From NCBI GenBank assembly GCA_003222535.1, contig QHWJ01000366.1, forward strand, positions 1 to 34,850: a stretch of DNA of 34,850 bases, given 5' to 3'. The notes below the pieces were generated by a model. It did not search any database. It saw only the letters and a program-made list of their open reading frames with translations, and was not told the origin of the DNA. Below, piece after piece: positions 19,062 to 26,133 of this stretch. The stretch comes from Acidobacteriota bacterium (GTDB lineage Bacteria; Acidobacteriota; Vicinamibacteria; Vicinamibacterales; CAVVIG01). Both the position numbers and the translations under genes were made by a program. How positions within the stretch are numbered: position 1 is the stretch's first letter; every line of letters starts with the position of its first letter.

Positions 19062-20732
19062 TCAGCGCGACCCCGCGCTCGTCGAGGGATCGACGTCGGC
19101 GGGTGGAGGGATTGGCGGGAGCGGCACCGCCAGCCGGCGGATCGGTCCGCCCGGCACAGGCGGCACCCTCTCCCACTGGATGATCGTCCGCGCGACGTCG
19201 GCGCGAAACACCCAGAGCGCTGCGCCTGCGCCGATCAGCATGAACGCGATCAACACGAGCACGGTCAAGAGCGCCCGCAGGATCCCTCGCGGCCCGGCGA
19301 CCGACTGCTTCAGATCGAGATCCCCGGCGGCGGCTTCGACCAGCGCGCCGTCGATGACGCTCGTCGACGTCTCGTGTCCGCGCGACAGCGCCCGATCGCA
19401 GAGTATGTTCACGACGCCCGGCACGCCATGCGACAGCTCGTGAATCCGCGAGCACGCGTCCTCGTCGAATTCGACGCGCGGGCTGACGCCGGCCGACGCG
19501 AGGCGATGCATTACGTAGCCGCTGATCTCGCCGGCCGCGAGCGGTCCGAGCTCGCAACGGGCGGCCACGCACTCGTTGAGCCGCTGCAGCTCCGGGCGTT
19601 TCAGCAGCGCCGTGAGGCCGGGCCGGCCGACGAGCACCACATGCAGCAGCCGAGAGTCGCGACCGGCCGCGGTGACGACTCCGATCTCGTCGATCACGCC
19701 GACCGGTAGATCATGGGCGTCGTCGACGACGAGGACGGCGCTCGCCTGCAGGGGGACGAGGGATTCGAGGAACGATCCAAGCGCGGTGGTCAGCACCTCG
19801 CGGCTGACGTTCGCCGCGGCGAGGTCGGCGCGCGCGATCACCCCGAAGTCGACGAGCACGGTCTTCAACAAATCGTCAACCGACAGAAAAGGCTCGAGCG
19901 ACAGCGACGTCAACGTACGGCGATCGAGATCCTGGATGACGGCGCGACAGAGCGTCGTCTTGCCCATGCCGGGTTCGCCGGTGAGGAGCGCGATGCCGTC
20001 GCGCCGGCGGATCGCCCCCAGCAACTCTGTGGTCACCCCCTGGTTGGATGCGCAGCGATAGAGGAACTTCGGATCGGTCGACGGACTGAACGGCGTCTCG
20101 TGCAAGTCGTAGAGCGTTTCGTCGATCGGCGGATCGAGCCGCCGTGGCGGCATGTCACGCGCCGGCCGGACGTGCGGGAGCTGCGGACCGGGCCGGGTAC
20201 CGATGATCGGTCCCGGCGGGCGGACTGCTTCGAGCAACATCGGCGGAATGAGATCGAGCGCGCCGCGCGCGGGGCGCACGGAACCGTGCGGCGCGCCCAA
20301 TGGCGATGGCGGCGCGGACGGACGCGCCGGCTCAGCGGCCTCCGGGCGCGCGGATCTCCCGTGTGGGAGCGGCCGTAGTAACGTGTCGTCGACGGGATCG
20401 AGGCCGCGATCGAGATCGTTGAGGCCGGCGGCAAAGATCGGGTCCCAGACGAACGAACGTCGATCCACCTCGGACAACCTGCCAGGTGGCAGCGCGGACG
20501 CGGGGGCGGGCTCTGCTGGCGGACGAGTGGATACCGGACGTTCGGGGGGCGGGTGTACGGGCGGCTTCGAGGCGCGTGATGTCGGGAGAGATGGCGCCGC
20601 TGCGATCTCGACGGACTGATGCTCGACGGACTGATGATCGTCGTCGGGGACGAGGCCGAGATCGAGATCGTTCAGGCTGTCGACAAAGCCCGGGTCGTCA
20701 GCGAGCGACCGTTTGTTGTGCGGATCCTTCAC
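19062..20732 (-). CDS. ExeA/GspA-type AAA ATPase with disordered N-terminus and one membrane span
   Basis: 556 aa, GTG start. Residues 1-205 are Pro-rich and probably disordered. Then comes the typical ExeA entry motif (LHETPFSPSTDPKFLY) and an AAA domain with Walker A GEPGMGKTT (K258) and Walker B AVLVVDDAHD, followed by sensor-like LHVVLVGRPGL. A hydrophobic helix near residues 475-497 (LLTVLVLIAFMLIGAGAALW) anchors the C-terminus, with a short Pro-rich tail outside. Family members help assemble type II secretion or pilus components at the cell wall, but no secretin or pilin gene is near. The N-terminus carries a motif repeated twice (residues 13-32 and 97-116), DPxFxxxLNDLDxGLxPxDD. The product is inner-membrane bound with the ATPase in the cytoplasm. 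Confidence 0.88.
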   Translation of the reverse strand: MKDPHNKRSLADDPGFVDSLNDLDLGLVPDDDHQSVEHQSVEIAAAPSLPTSRASKPPVHPPPERPVSTRPPAEPAPASALPPGRLSEVDRRSFVWDPIFAAGLNDLDRGLDPVDDTLLRPLPHGRSARPEAAEPARPSAPPSPLGAPHGSVRPARGALDLIPPMLLEAVRPPGPIIGTRPGPQLPHVRPARDMPPRRLDPPIDETLYDLHETPFSPSTDPKFLYRCASNQGVTTELLGAIRRRDGIALLTGEPGMGKTTLCRAVIQDLDRRTLTSLSLEPFLSVDDLLKTVLVDFGVIARADLAAANVSREVLTTALGSFLESLVPLQASAVLVVDDAHDLPVGVIDEIGVVTAAGRDSRLLHVVLVGRPGLTALLKRPELQRLNECVAARCELGPLAAGEISGYVMHRLASAGVSPRVEFDEDACSRIHELSHGVPGVVNILCDRALSRGHETSTSVIDGALVEAAAGDLDLKQSVAGPRGILRALLTVLVLIAFMLIGAGAALWVFRADVARTIIQWERVPPVPGGPIRRLAVPLPPIPPPADVDPSTSAGSR

Positions 20733-21048
20733 CGTGACCAGTTATACCTGCAATCGCGAGTCCGGGGAGTTGGGTGACGTCGGCTGTGGTTCGAATCGGC
20801 ACCGGCTGTTCCGAGGCGGGGCACTCGGACGCAACTCCGGGCAGAACAAGGACGTAGCTCAGATACGGCTGGTCAAAAAGGATGTTATTGTCATATAAAC
20901 GAACACATAAGATGTTTAACCCAACCGGACACAAATCTTCGTAACTACCTCATTACGTGGCACTTGATTACAAAGTTGACAATTGGCGTCAGAGTTGCTT
21001 CAAGTTGCACGGGGCAGACGTCTGGACGTCCGCCTTACTCAGGACAAG
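20733..21048. other. AT-richer divergent intergenic region
   Basis: No gene is seen. The part from about 20878 to 20985 is clearly richer in A and T than its surroundings (ATTGTCATATAAACG, AAGATGTTTAAC), which suits promoters for both divergent genes. No strong sigma-70 pair with good spacing was found. A sigma-54-like element at 20983-20999 is listed separately. Confidence 0.5.
20983..20999 (+). promoter_or_regulatory. Sigma-54-like -24/-12 promoter before the GNAT/HD-GYP genes
   Basis: TTGGC at 20983-20987 and TTGCT at 20995-20999 place GG and GC exactly 10 nt apart, as required for a -24/-12 promoter. The bases between are not consensus (GTCAGAG). Transcription would start near 21010, 39 nt before the ATG. 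No enhancer-binding site was identified. Confidence 0.35.
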
Positions 21049-21654
21049 ATGGCTGATCCGGTCGCAGACAAAACGACGTGGCGCAAGGAGCTACCGGCGC
21101 TGGCGGGCCGGATGGTCACCCTTCGCGAGCCGGTGGCGCAGGACCTCGGGCCGCTGGTCGATCTCCTTTCGCTGGGCGACGCGAGCCGCTTCGGCCTCGA
21201 CGAGGACGTGTCCGAGGTCAGTGTCCTTGCGCTCCTCGACCGCGTCGTGCGCGAGCGCGCGAGCGGACTCGCCTTCGCCTATGTCATCACCTTGAGCGGT
21301 GCGCGCACGGTCGTCGGCCTGATACACGTGCGCCAGCTCGATCCGTCGTTCGAAGCCGCCGAGTGGGACTGGACGATCGCACCGTCGGCGCGGGGCCGGG
21401 GCATCTTCATCGAAGCGGCGCGGCTCGTGGGCTCGTTTGCGTTCGGACCGATCGGTGCGCGCCGGCTCGAGGCACGCGTCCTGCTGCAGAACGGCCGCGC
21501 CAGCGGCGCGCTCCGCAAGCTGGGCGCCGTGCAGGAAGGCGTCCTGCGGCGTTCGGTCCGGCGAGACGGCGAGTACTTCGACCAGGTGCTGTGGTCGATC
21601 CTGAAAGAGGACTGGGGCGAGCACTGGGTCCCAACGGCTCCGCGCGTCCACTGA
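21049..21654 (+). CDS. GNAT-family N-acetyltransferase (RimJ/RimL-like)
   Basis: 201 aa from ATG 21049, with AGGA a few bases upstream. The fold is recognisable from VTLREPVAQDLGPLVDLL at the N-terminus, the beta4 strand (AEWDWTIAPSARGRGIF) with the acetyl-CoA loop RGRGIF, and the NGRASGALRKLGAVQEGVLR segment typical of RimJ/RimL-type enzymes that acetylate an alpha-amino group or a small substrate. The substrate is unknown. The stop overlaps the start of the next gene (TGATG), so the two are translationally coupled and probably work in one transcript, an odd partner for a c-di-GMP enzyme. Confidence 0.88.
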   Translation: MADPVADKTTWRKELPALAGRMVTLREPVAQDLGPLVDLLSLGDASRFGLDEDVSEVSVLALLDRVVRERASGLAFAYVITLSGARTVVGLIHVRQLDPSFEAAEWDWTIAPSARGRGIFIEAARLVGSFAFGPIGARRLEARVLLQNGRASGALRKLGAVQEGVLRRSVRRDGEYFDQVLWSILKEDWGEHWVPTAPRVH

Positions 21655-24143
21655 TGACCGAGCTCCCACGCCCTGCTCGCCTCTATGTCGCCGCCGTCAT
21701 TGCCGTCGGCGTGACGCTGCTCGGCGTGCAGCTGCCCCGCGCGCTGTTCGCGCAACCGGTTCTCTTCCTCGCGCTCCTGCTGCTCTCGTCGATGACGGCC
21801 TCGCTCAAGGTCTCTCTTCCGCTGACGACGAGCGGCTCGACGATGTCGGTGTCGTATGCGGTCGATTTCGCGTCGCTGCTGCTGCTGGGTGCGCACGAAA
21901 CCATGCTCGTCGCGGCGGGCAGCGCGTTCAGCCAGTGTCACCTGAACAGCAGGGCACGCAACCCGCTGTACCGGACGCTTTTCAGCGTGGCGTCGCTCGT
22001 GATCACGGTGCAGGCCTCCGGGCTGGCGTTCCAACTCCTCGGCGGCACGCAGTCGGCGATGTCGTTCACGACGCTGGCGCGTCCGCTCGTCGGCGCCGCG
22101 ACCATGTACTTCCTGCTGAACACGGGACTGGTGGCGACCGCGATCGCGCTCTCCACGCGCACTTCGATCATCAACACCTGGCAGGACAACTTCCTCTGGA
22201 GCGCGCCGAGCTACTTCGTCGGCGCCGGCTCTGCGGCGCTCGCGGCGTCGTTCGTCGAGCACGCCGGCTACTGGGTGGCGCCGCTCACCTTCGCACCGCT
22301 CTACCTCACCTACCGCACCTACAAGGTCTACATGGGCCGCATCGAGGACCAGCAGCGGCACGTGCAGCAGACCTCCGATCTGAATCTGTCGACGATCGAG
22401 GCGCTTGCGCGTGCGATCGACGCCAAGGATCAGACGGCGCAGATGCACATCCGCCGCGTGCAGGTGTACGCGACGGCCCTCGCGAGGGCCTGCCACCTCT
22501 CGGAGGCCGAGATTCAGGGCGTCAAGACGGCCGCGCTGCTGCACGACATCGGCAAGCTGGCGGTCCCCGAGCACATCCTGTCGAAGCCGGGACCGCTCAC
22601 GCAGGAAGAGTTCCAGAAGATCCGCATTCATCCGCAGGTGGGCGCGGAAATCATCGCCGCCGTTCCATTCCCGTACCCGGTCGCGCCGCTGATCATGAGC
22701 CATCACGAACGCTGGGACGGCAAAGGCTATCCGCAGGGGCTCGCGGGCGAGAGTATTCCGCTCGGCGCCAGGATTCTCACCATCGTCGACTACTACGATG
22801 CCGTGACGACGGAGCGCCCGTATCACAAGGCGCTGACGAGTGAGAGCGCGATCGGGCTTCTGAGGCACGAGTCGGCGCGCGCGCTCGATCCGAAACTGGT
22901 CCCGCTGTTCATCGAGATGCTGCCGTCGCTGGTCGCCGAGCTCGGCCCCGACGAGCGCGTGGTCGAGGACGCGGCACCGGTTGCCGCACAGCCCGGGTCG
23001 ACCTCCGTGGGCCTCGTCGCGGCGGGCGCCCCCAACGCGTTCGAGAACATCGCCCTCGCGCACCGGGAGATCTACGCGCTGTACGAAATCGCCCAGTCGA
23101 TGGGCACCAGCCTCGGCGTGTCGGACACGATGGCGCTGATCTCGTCGAAGCTGTCGAAGATCGTGTCGTGGTCGGGCTGCTCGCTCTTCCTTCACCAGCC
23201 CGAGACCGATTCGCTGAAGTGCCGCTTCGCGGTCGGAGTCGACGCCCCGAAGCTGCTGAATGCGACGCTGAAGGTCGGCCACGGCCTGTCCGGCTGGGTG
23301 GCGCGCAACGAGCGCACGATCATCAACGGGAACCCGCGCGTCACCTTCGAGGCGGTCGGCCTCAGCCAGAACATCTCGCTCAACTCGGCCGTCGTCTGCC
23401 CGCTGCATTTCAACGACGCGTTCATCGGCTGCCTCGCGCTGTACCACGTCGAGCCGAATCACTACACCGAGGATCATCGCCGACTGCTCGAACGGATCGC
23501 CGAGCAGGCGGGCGCCGTGATTCACAACTCGATCGTCTTCGAGCAGACGCAGGAAGACTCGCTCACCGATCCGCTGACGGGGCTGCCGAATCGGCGGTCG
23601 ATGTTCGTCCAGCTGTCGCGCGAGCTCGCGCGCGCGGAGCGCCTCAAGAGCGAGATCGCGATCATCGTCATGGACATCGACGGGTTCAAGGCGATCAACG
23701 ACACCTACGGCCACAACGTGGGCGACCACGCTCTGCGCGAGGTCGCCGCGGCGCTCCAGGGCGCGCTGAGGCCGTACGACTTGTGCGTGCGCTACGCGGG
23801 CGACGAGTTCATCGTGGTGCTGGCGGACTGCTCACGCGAGGCGGCCGACCTGAAGCGTCGCGAGCTGCAGGCCCGCATCGCGGAAATCCGGGTCGACGTG
23901 CGCGCGGGCAAGCGCCTGCGCCTCGGCGCAAGCGCAGGCGCGGCCGTGTTCCCGCACGACGGCACGACGTACGAGGAGCTGCTCGCCGACGCCGATCATC
24001 TGATGTACCGCGACAAGGCCGCACGCCGTCAGCACGCGTCGCCGCCGCTCGCCGTCGATCCCCCGGACTTCATCGCGGCCGGGATCTTCGACCCGAACGT
24101 CCACGGCCGACCGGCGGTCCCGCTCCCACAGACGCTGGCCTAG
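21654..24143 (+). CDS. Membrane HD-GYP / GAF / GGDEF protein (bifunctional c-di-GMP candidate)
   Basis: 829 aa; start ATG 21654, overlapping the preceding stop. Residues about 8-220 form some six membrane helices. The HD-GYP domain (about 245-415) has HD at H297-D298 (LLHDIGKLAVP), HHERWDGKGYPQG (G358-Y359-P360) and the later ARILTIVDYYDA and ERPYHKAL motifs, all that is needed for a c-di-GMP phosphodiesterase. A GAF domain (about 460-640) follows. The C-terminal GGDEF domain (about 640-800) has DPLTGLPNRR, MDIDGFKAINDTYGH and the active-site variant AGDEF (A715-F719), a substitution found in some active cyclases. RPYD five residues upstream matches the inhibitory I-site. Opposing activities in one chain suggest a switchable or allosteric enzyme; which is active here cannot be told. 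Confidence 0.93.
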   Translation: MTELPRPARLYVAAVIAVGVTLLGVQLPRALFAQPVLFLALLLLSSMTASLKVSLPLTTSGSTMSVSYAVDFASLLLLGAHETMLVAAGSAFSQCHLNSRARNPLYRTLFSVASLVITVQASGLAFQLLGGTQSAMSFTTLARPLVGAATMYFLLNTGLVATAIALSTRTSIINTWQDNFLWSAPSYFVGAGSAALAASFVEHAGYWVAPLTFAPLYLTYRTYKVYMGRIEDQQRHVQQTSDLNLSTIEALARAIDAKDQTAQMHIRRVQVYATALARACHLSEAEIQGVKTAALLHDIGKLAVPEHILSKPGPLTQEEFQKIRIHPQVGAEIIAAVPFPYPVAPLIMSHHERWDGKGYPQGLAGESIPLGARILTIVDYYDAVTTERPYHKALTSESAIGLLRHESARALDPKLVPLFIEMLPSLVAELGPDERVVEDAAPVAAQPGSTSVGLVAAGAPNAFENIALAHREIYALYEIAQSMGTSLGVSDTMALISSKLSKIVSWSGCSLFLHQPETDSLKCRFAVGVDAPKLLNATLKVGHGLSGWVARNERTIINGNPRVTFEAVGLSQNISLNSAVVCPLHFNDAFIGCLALYHVEPNHYTEDHRRLLERIAEQAGAVIHNSIVFEQTQEDSLTDPLTGLPNRRSMFVQLSRELARAERLKSEIAIIVMDIDGFKAINDTYGHNVGDHALREVAAALQGALRPYDLCVRYAGDEFIVVLADCSREAADLKRRELQARIAEIRVDVRAGKRLRLGASAGAAVFPHDGTTYEELLADADHLMYRDKAARRQHASPPLAVDPPDFIAAGIFDPNVHGRPAVPLPQTLA

Positions 24144-24197
24144 CAGCCCGTGGTGAGAGTCTGGCGTCGCAACGAGACGGGCGAGGCGCCCCGGGGT

Positions 24198-24285
24198 CCC
24201 CAACGCGGCAGCCGCGTTGGAGTGGGGCGGGGATGCATCGCCCGTCGAACGGGGTCCCCAGCGCGGCAGCCGCGCTGGGGGCCCC
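24198..24285. repeat. Two tandem GC-rich palindromes
   Basis: Copy one: CCAACGCGGC (24200-24209), A, GCCGCGTTGG (24211-24220). Copy two: CCCCAGCGCGGC (24256-24267), A, GCCGCGCTGGGG (24269-24280). Both are preceded by GGGGTCC, so they are copies of one element about 56 bp apart. They follow the HD-GYP/GGDEF gene and may end its transcript. Confidence 0.65.
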
Positions 24286-24319
24286 GAATGCAGTCAGACT
24301 TTCACCACGGGCTGCTTAG

Positions 24320-24352
24320 GAAGTCTGAAGTCTGAAGTCTGAAGTCTGAAGC
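24320..24352 (+). repeat. Heptamer array GAAGTCT x4
   Basis: Four perfect GAAGTCT units (24320-24347) and a degenerate fifth, ending 14 bp before the GTG start of the oxidoreductase. The unit is shared with the arrays at 25783-25806 and 28247-28294. Confidence 0.85.
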
Positions 24353-24365
24353 TACAATAAACAAC

Positions 24366-25076
24366 GTGCAGAAAGACGACCTCGTCGAGCGCCGGCAGAC
24401 GTACATCCAACGACAAATCGAGCTCGACCCAAAGGCCGTGAACGTCGAGCTCGCGGACCGGCGGCCGCAAGGAACCGGCCCGGCCAACCGGCACGGCATG
24501 CCCCGGCTGCCCGTGGGACAACACGAAGTCAGGAACTGGCCGGTGCTCGACCTCGGCGTGCAGCCGGCCGTCCCGCTCGAGACCTGGAAGCTCGAAGTGG
24601 GCGGCCTCGTCGACAATCCGTTCACGTTGAACTGGGAACAGTTCCTCGCGTTGCCGCAGGCCGAGGACGTCAGCGACTTCCATTGCGTGACGACATGGAG
24701 CCGGTACGACAATCACTGGCGCGGCGTGCGGTTCAGGACGGTTGCCGAGCTCGCGATCCCCAGGGAGGATGCCAAGTTCGTGCTGTGCACCGGCTACGAC
24801 TTCATGCCGGGCACTCACATTCCCTACACTGTCAACGTGCCCCTCGCGCGCGCCGTCGACACTGACGTGCTGCTCGTGCATACGTGGGAAGGCGAGCCGC
24901 TGCCCCGCCAGCACGGCGGTCCCTGCCGCATGATCACGCCGAAGCTCTACGCATGGAAAGGGGCGAAGTGGATCCGCAAGATCGACTTTCTCGCGAAGGA
25001 CAAGAAGGGATTCTGGGAAGTGCGGGGCTACTCGAACTCCGCGGAACCGTGGTTCAACGATCGGTACGCGACGTAG
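24366..25076 (+). CDS. Molybdopterin-dependent oxidoreductase (sulfite oxidase-like)
   Basis: 236 aa with a GTG start. This is the single-domain sulfite oxidase-like family: GQHEVRNWPVLDLG near residue 51, WKLEVGGLVDNPFTL as the domain entry, then DFHCVTTWSRYDNHWRGV with C107, the conserved cysteine that ligates the molybdenum, and HGGPCRMITPKLYAWKGAKW as the cofactor-binding end. There is no Tat or Sec signal, so unlike periplasmic MsrP it should be cytosolic. No heme partner (MsrQ-type membrane protein) or dimerisation domain is encoded nearby. The substrate is unknown. The start codon follows the GAAGTCT array directly, so the array occupies the place of the usual leader and ribosome binding site. 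Confidence 0.9.
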   Translation: MQKDDLVERRQTYIQRQIELDPKAVNVELADRRPQGTGPANRHGMPRLPVGQHEVRNWPVLDLGVQPAVPLETWKLEVGGLVDNPFTLNWEQFLALPQAEDVSDFHCVTTWSRYDNHWRGVRFRTVAELAIPREDAKFVLCTGYDFMPGTHIPYTVNVPLARAVDTDVLLVHTWEGEPLPRQHGGPCRMITPKLYAWKGAKWIRKIDFLAKDKKGFWEVRGYSNSAEPWFNDRYAT

Positions 25077-25470
25077 GAGGAGCAACGGAGCCAGCGGCCA
25101 TGGTGCCCGCCGCGCGTTTTCCAGCGCAGTTGGGTGGAGCGGCCGCCGATCGAGACAGACCAGAAGCGGCAGCGTCTCCGCCGCGTGTGCGTCGGCGGAT
25201 GTCAGATGTGGAGCGCGCGGCGACTCCAAGGTAGTCGAGAGTCGCTGGTCCCTGCCAGCGGGGCTCACCAACCGCCGACGTCGATGTTCAAAGAGAACCT
25301 CGGCACATGGTAGACTCATCCGGACCTGAAGAAAACGTCGGAGTGTCCGACTCCAGCCGGACTCGTAGAACGATTGCAGAGCTGATTCGAATCTGCGACC
25401 ATTGGTGCAAACTGAATCAGTTCACGACGTCCCCTGGGCGGACGGATAGGAGTTGTTGGAGACACGCTCT
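25077..25470. other. Intergenic region without recognised gene
   Basis: About 390 bp between the oxidoreductase and the DUF2934 gene. Short open frames run through it but none resembles a protein. Near its end are a small hairpin GGAGT-GTCCG-ACTCC and an operator-like palindrome AACTGA-A-TCAGTT (25410-25422) about 50 bp before the next start codon. Confidence 0.5.
25410..25422. promoter_or_regulatory. Short palindrome, possible operator of the DUF2934 gene
   Basis: AACTGA, a central A and TCAGTT form a perfect 6-bp inverted repeat upstream of the small gene at 25471. The size suits a dimeric regulator, but there is only one copy in the window, so the call is weak. Confidence 0.25.
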
Positions 25471-25773
25471 ATGGCCAAACGCACACCCGCGAGATCGCAA
25501 ACAAACGATGACGTCACCGAGACGCAGGCTCAATCGAAGGTCCCGCGCTCGCGAGCCAAGGCCGACGTGCCTGGATCGGACGTGATCGGCACTTACCCCG
25601 GCGTTGAAAGTGTCCGACAGCACGCCGACTCACGCTCCATGGCCTATGAGCCGAGCGAAGAAGAGATCCGCATGCGCGCCTACCAGCGCTATCTGCAGCG
25701 GGGCGGCAGTCACGGGACGGAGTTCGAGGACTGGCTCGAGGCCGAGCGGGAGCTGAAACGCTCGAAAGCTTGA
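25471..25773 (+). CDS. DUF2934 family protein
   Basis: 100 aa from ATG 25471, with GGAG 9 nt upstream. An in-frame TTG at 25453 is less likely. The N-terminal half is basic and Lys/Arg/Thr-rich (MAKRTPARSQTNDDVTETQ), probably disordered. The C-terminal part has the DUF2934 signature: EEEIRMRAYQRYLQRGGSHG followed by EFEDWLEAERELKR. The function of this small family is unknown; it is common in soil Acidobacteria and Proteobacteria. It has no signal peptide. A heptad repeat starts within 10 bp after the stop codon. Confidence 0.8.
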   Translation: MAKRTPARSQTNDDVTETQAQSKVPRSRAKADVPGSDVIGTYPGVESVRQHADSRSMAYEPSEEEIRMRAYQRYLQRGGSHGTEFEDWLEAERELKRSKA

Positions 25774-25782
25774 ACGTCGAGG

Positions 25783-25806
25783 TTCGAAGTCCGACGTCTG
25801 ACGTCT
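25783..25806 (+). repeat. Heptad repeat after the DUF2934 gene
   Basis: TTC then GAAGTCC, GACGTCT, GACGTCT. It begins 10 bp after the stop codon and opens with TTCGAAGTC exactly like the array at the end of the ligase gene. Confidence 0.6.
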
Positions 25807-25962
25807 GGCGCGGAGCCTCCGGGAGGGATCGATCGTCCGGTGTGTGAACACCCGGATTGAGTTGTACACGGCAAGTGCGCCAGCGCGGCCGAATCTGCAT
25901 GCTGCACGCGAGGGACAAGTCGCCCGTCACGCTCGAATGCGTCTGGGTCCGCGACGGTCATT

Positions 25963-26069
25963 CAACTCTCAAGGCTCACCTGTCGACTCTCAACGCTCAA
26001 CGTTCGGCAAGTGCGACCGGGCCGGCGCATGCGGTCGCCAGTCCGTGAGAGTTGTGCCCTTGAGAGTTG
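25963..26069. repeat. Inverted repeat with 12-bp arms
   Basis: CAACTCTCAAGG (25963-25974) and CCTTGAGAGTTG (26058-26069) are perfect reverse complements about 83 bp apart. The interior has related units (GACTCTCAACGCTCAACG, GTGAGAGTTG), so several alternative hairpins can form. Confidence 0.6.
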
Positions 26070-26133
26070 AGCGGTGAGAGCTCGATTCCGCCCCCGCGGG
26101 ACTGAAACCTGACCGCCAAACTGATAGCGTGAC

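Larger units (their letters stand above)
25774..26133. other. Repeat-rich intergenic region before the ligase
   Basis: No gene is recognised. It holds a heptad run GAAGTCC-GACGTCT-GACGTCT (25786-25806) of the same family as 24320 and 28247, and a long-range inverted repeat with perfect 12-bp arms CAACTCTCAAGG (25963-25974) and CCTTGAGAGTTG (26058-26069), around which CTCAACG-type units recur. Confidence 0.5.

Noticed and set aside
20880-20915. TTGTCA and TAAGAT considered as a sigma-70 promoter
   Set aside because: The spacing is only 14 nt, too short for a functional -35/-10 pair.
21279-23729. Long minus-strand open frame opposite the HD-GYP/GGDEF gene
   Set aside because: Same GC-bias shadow; composition is Arg/Asp/His-rich with no recognisable motif.
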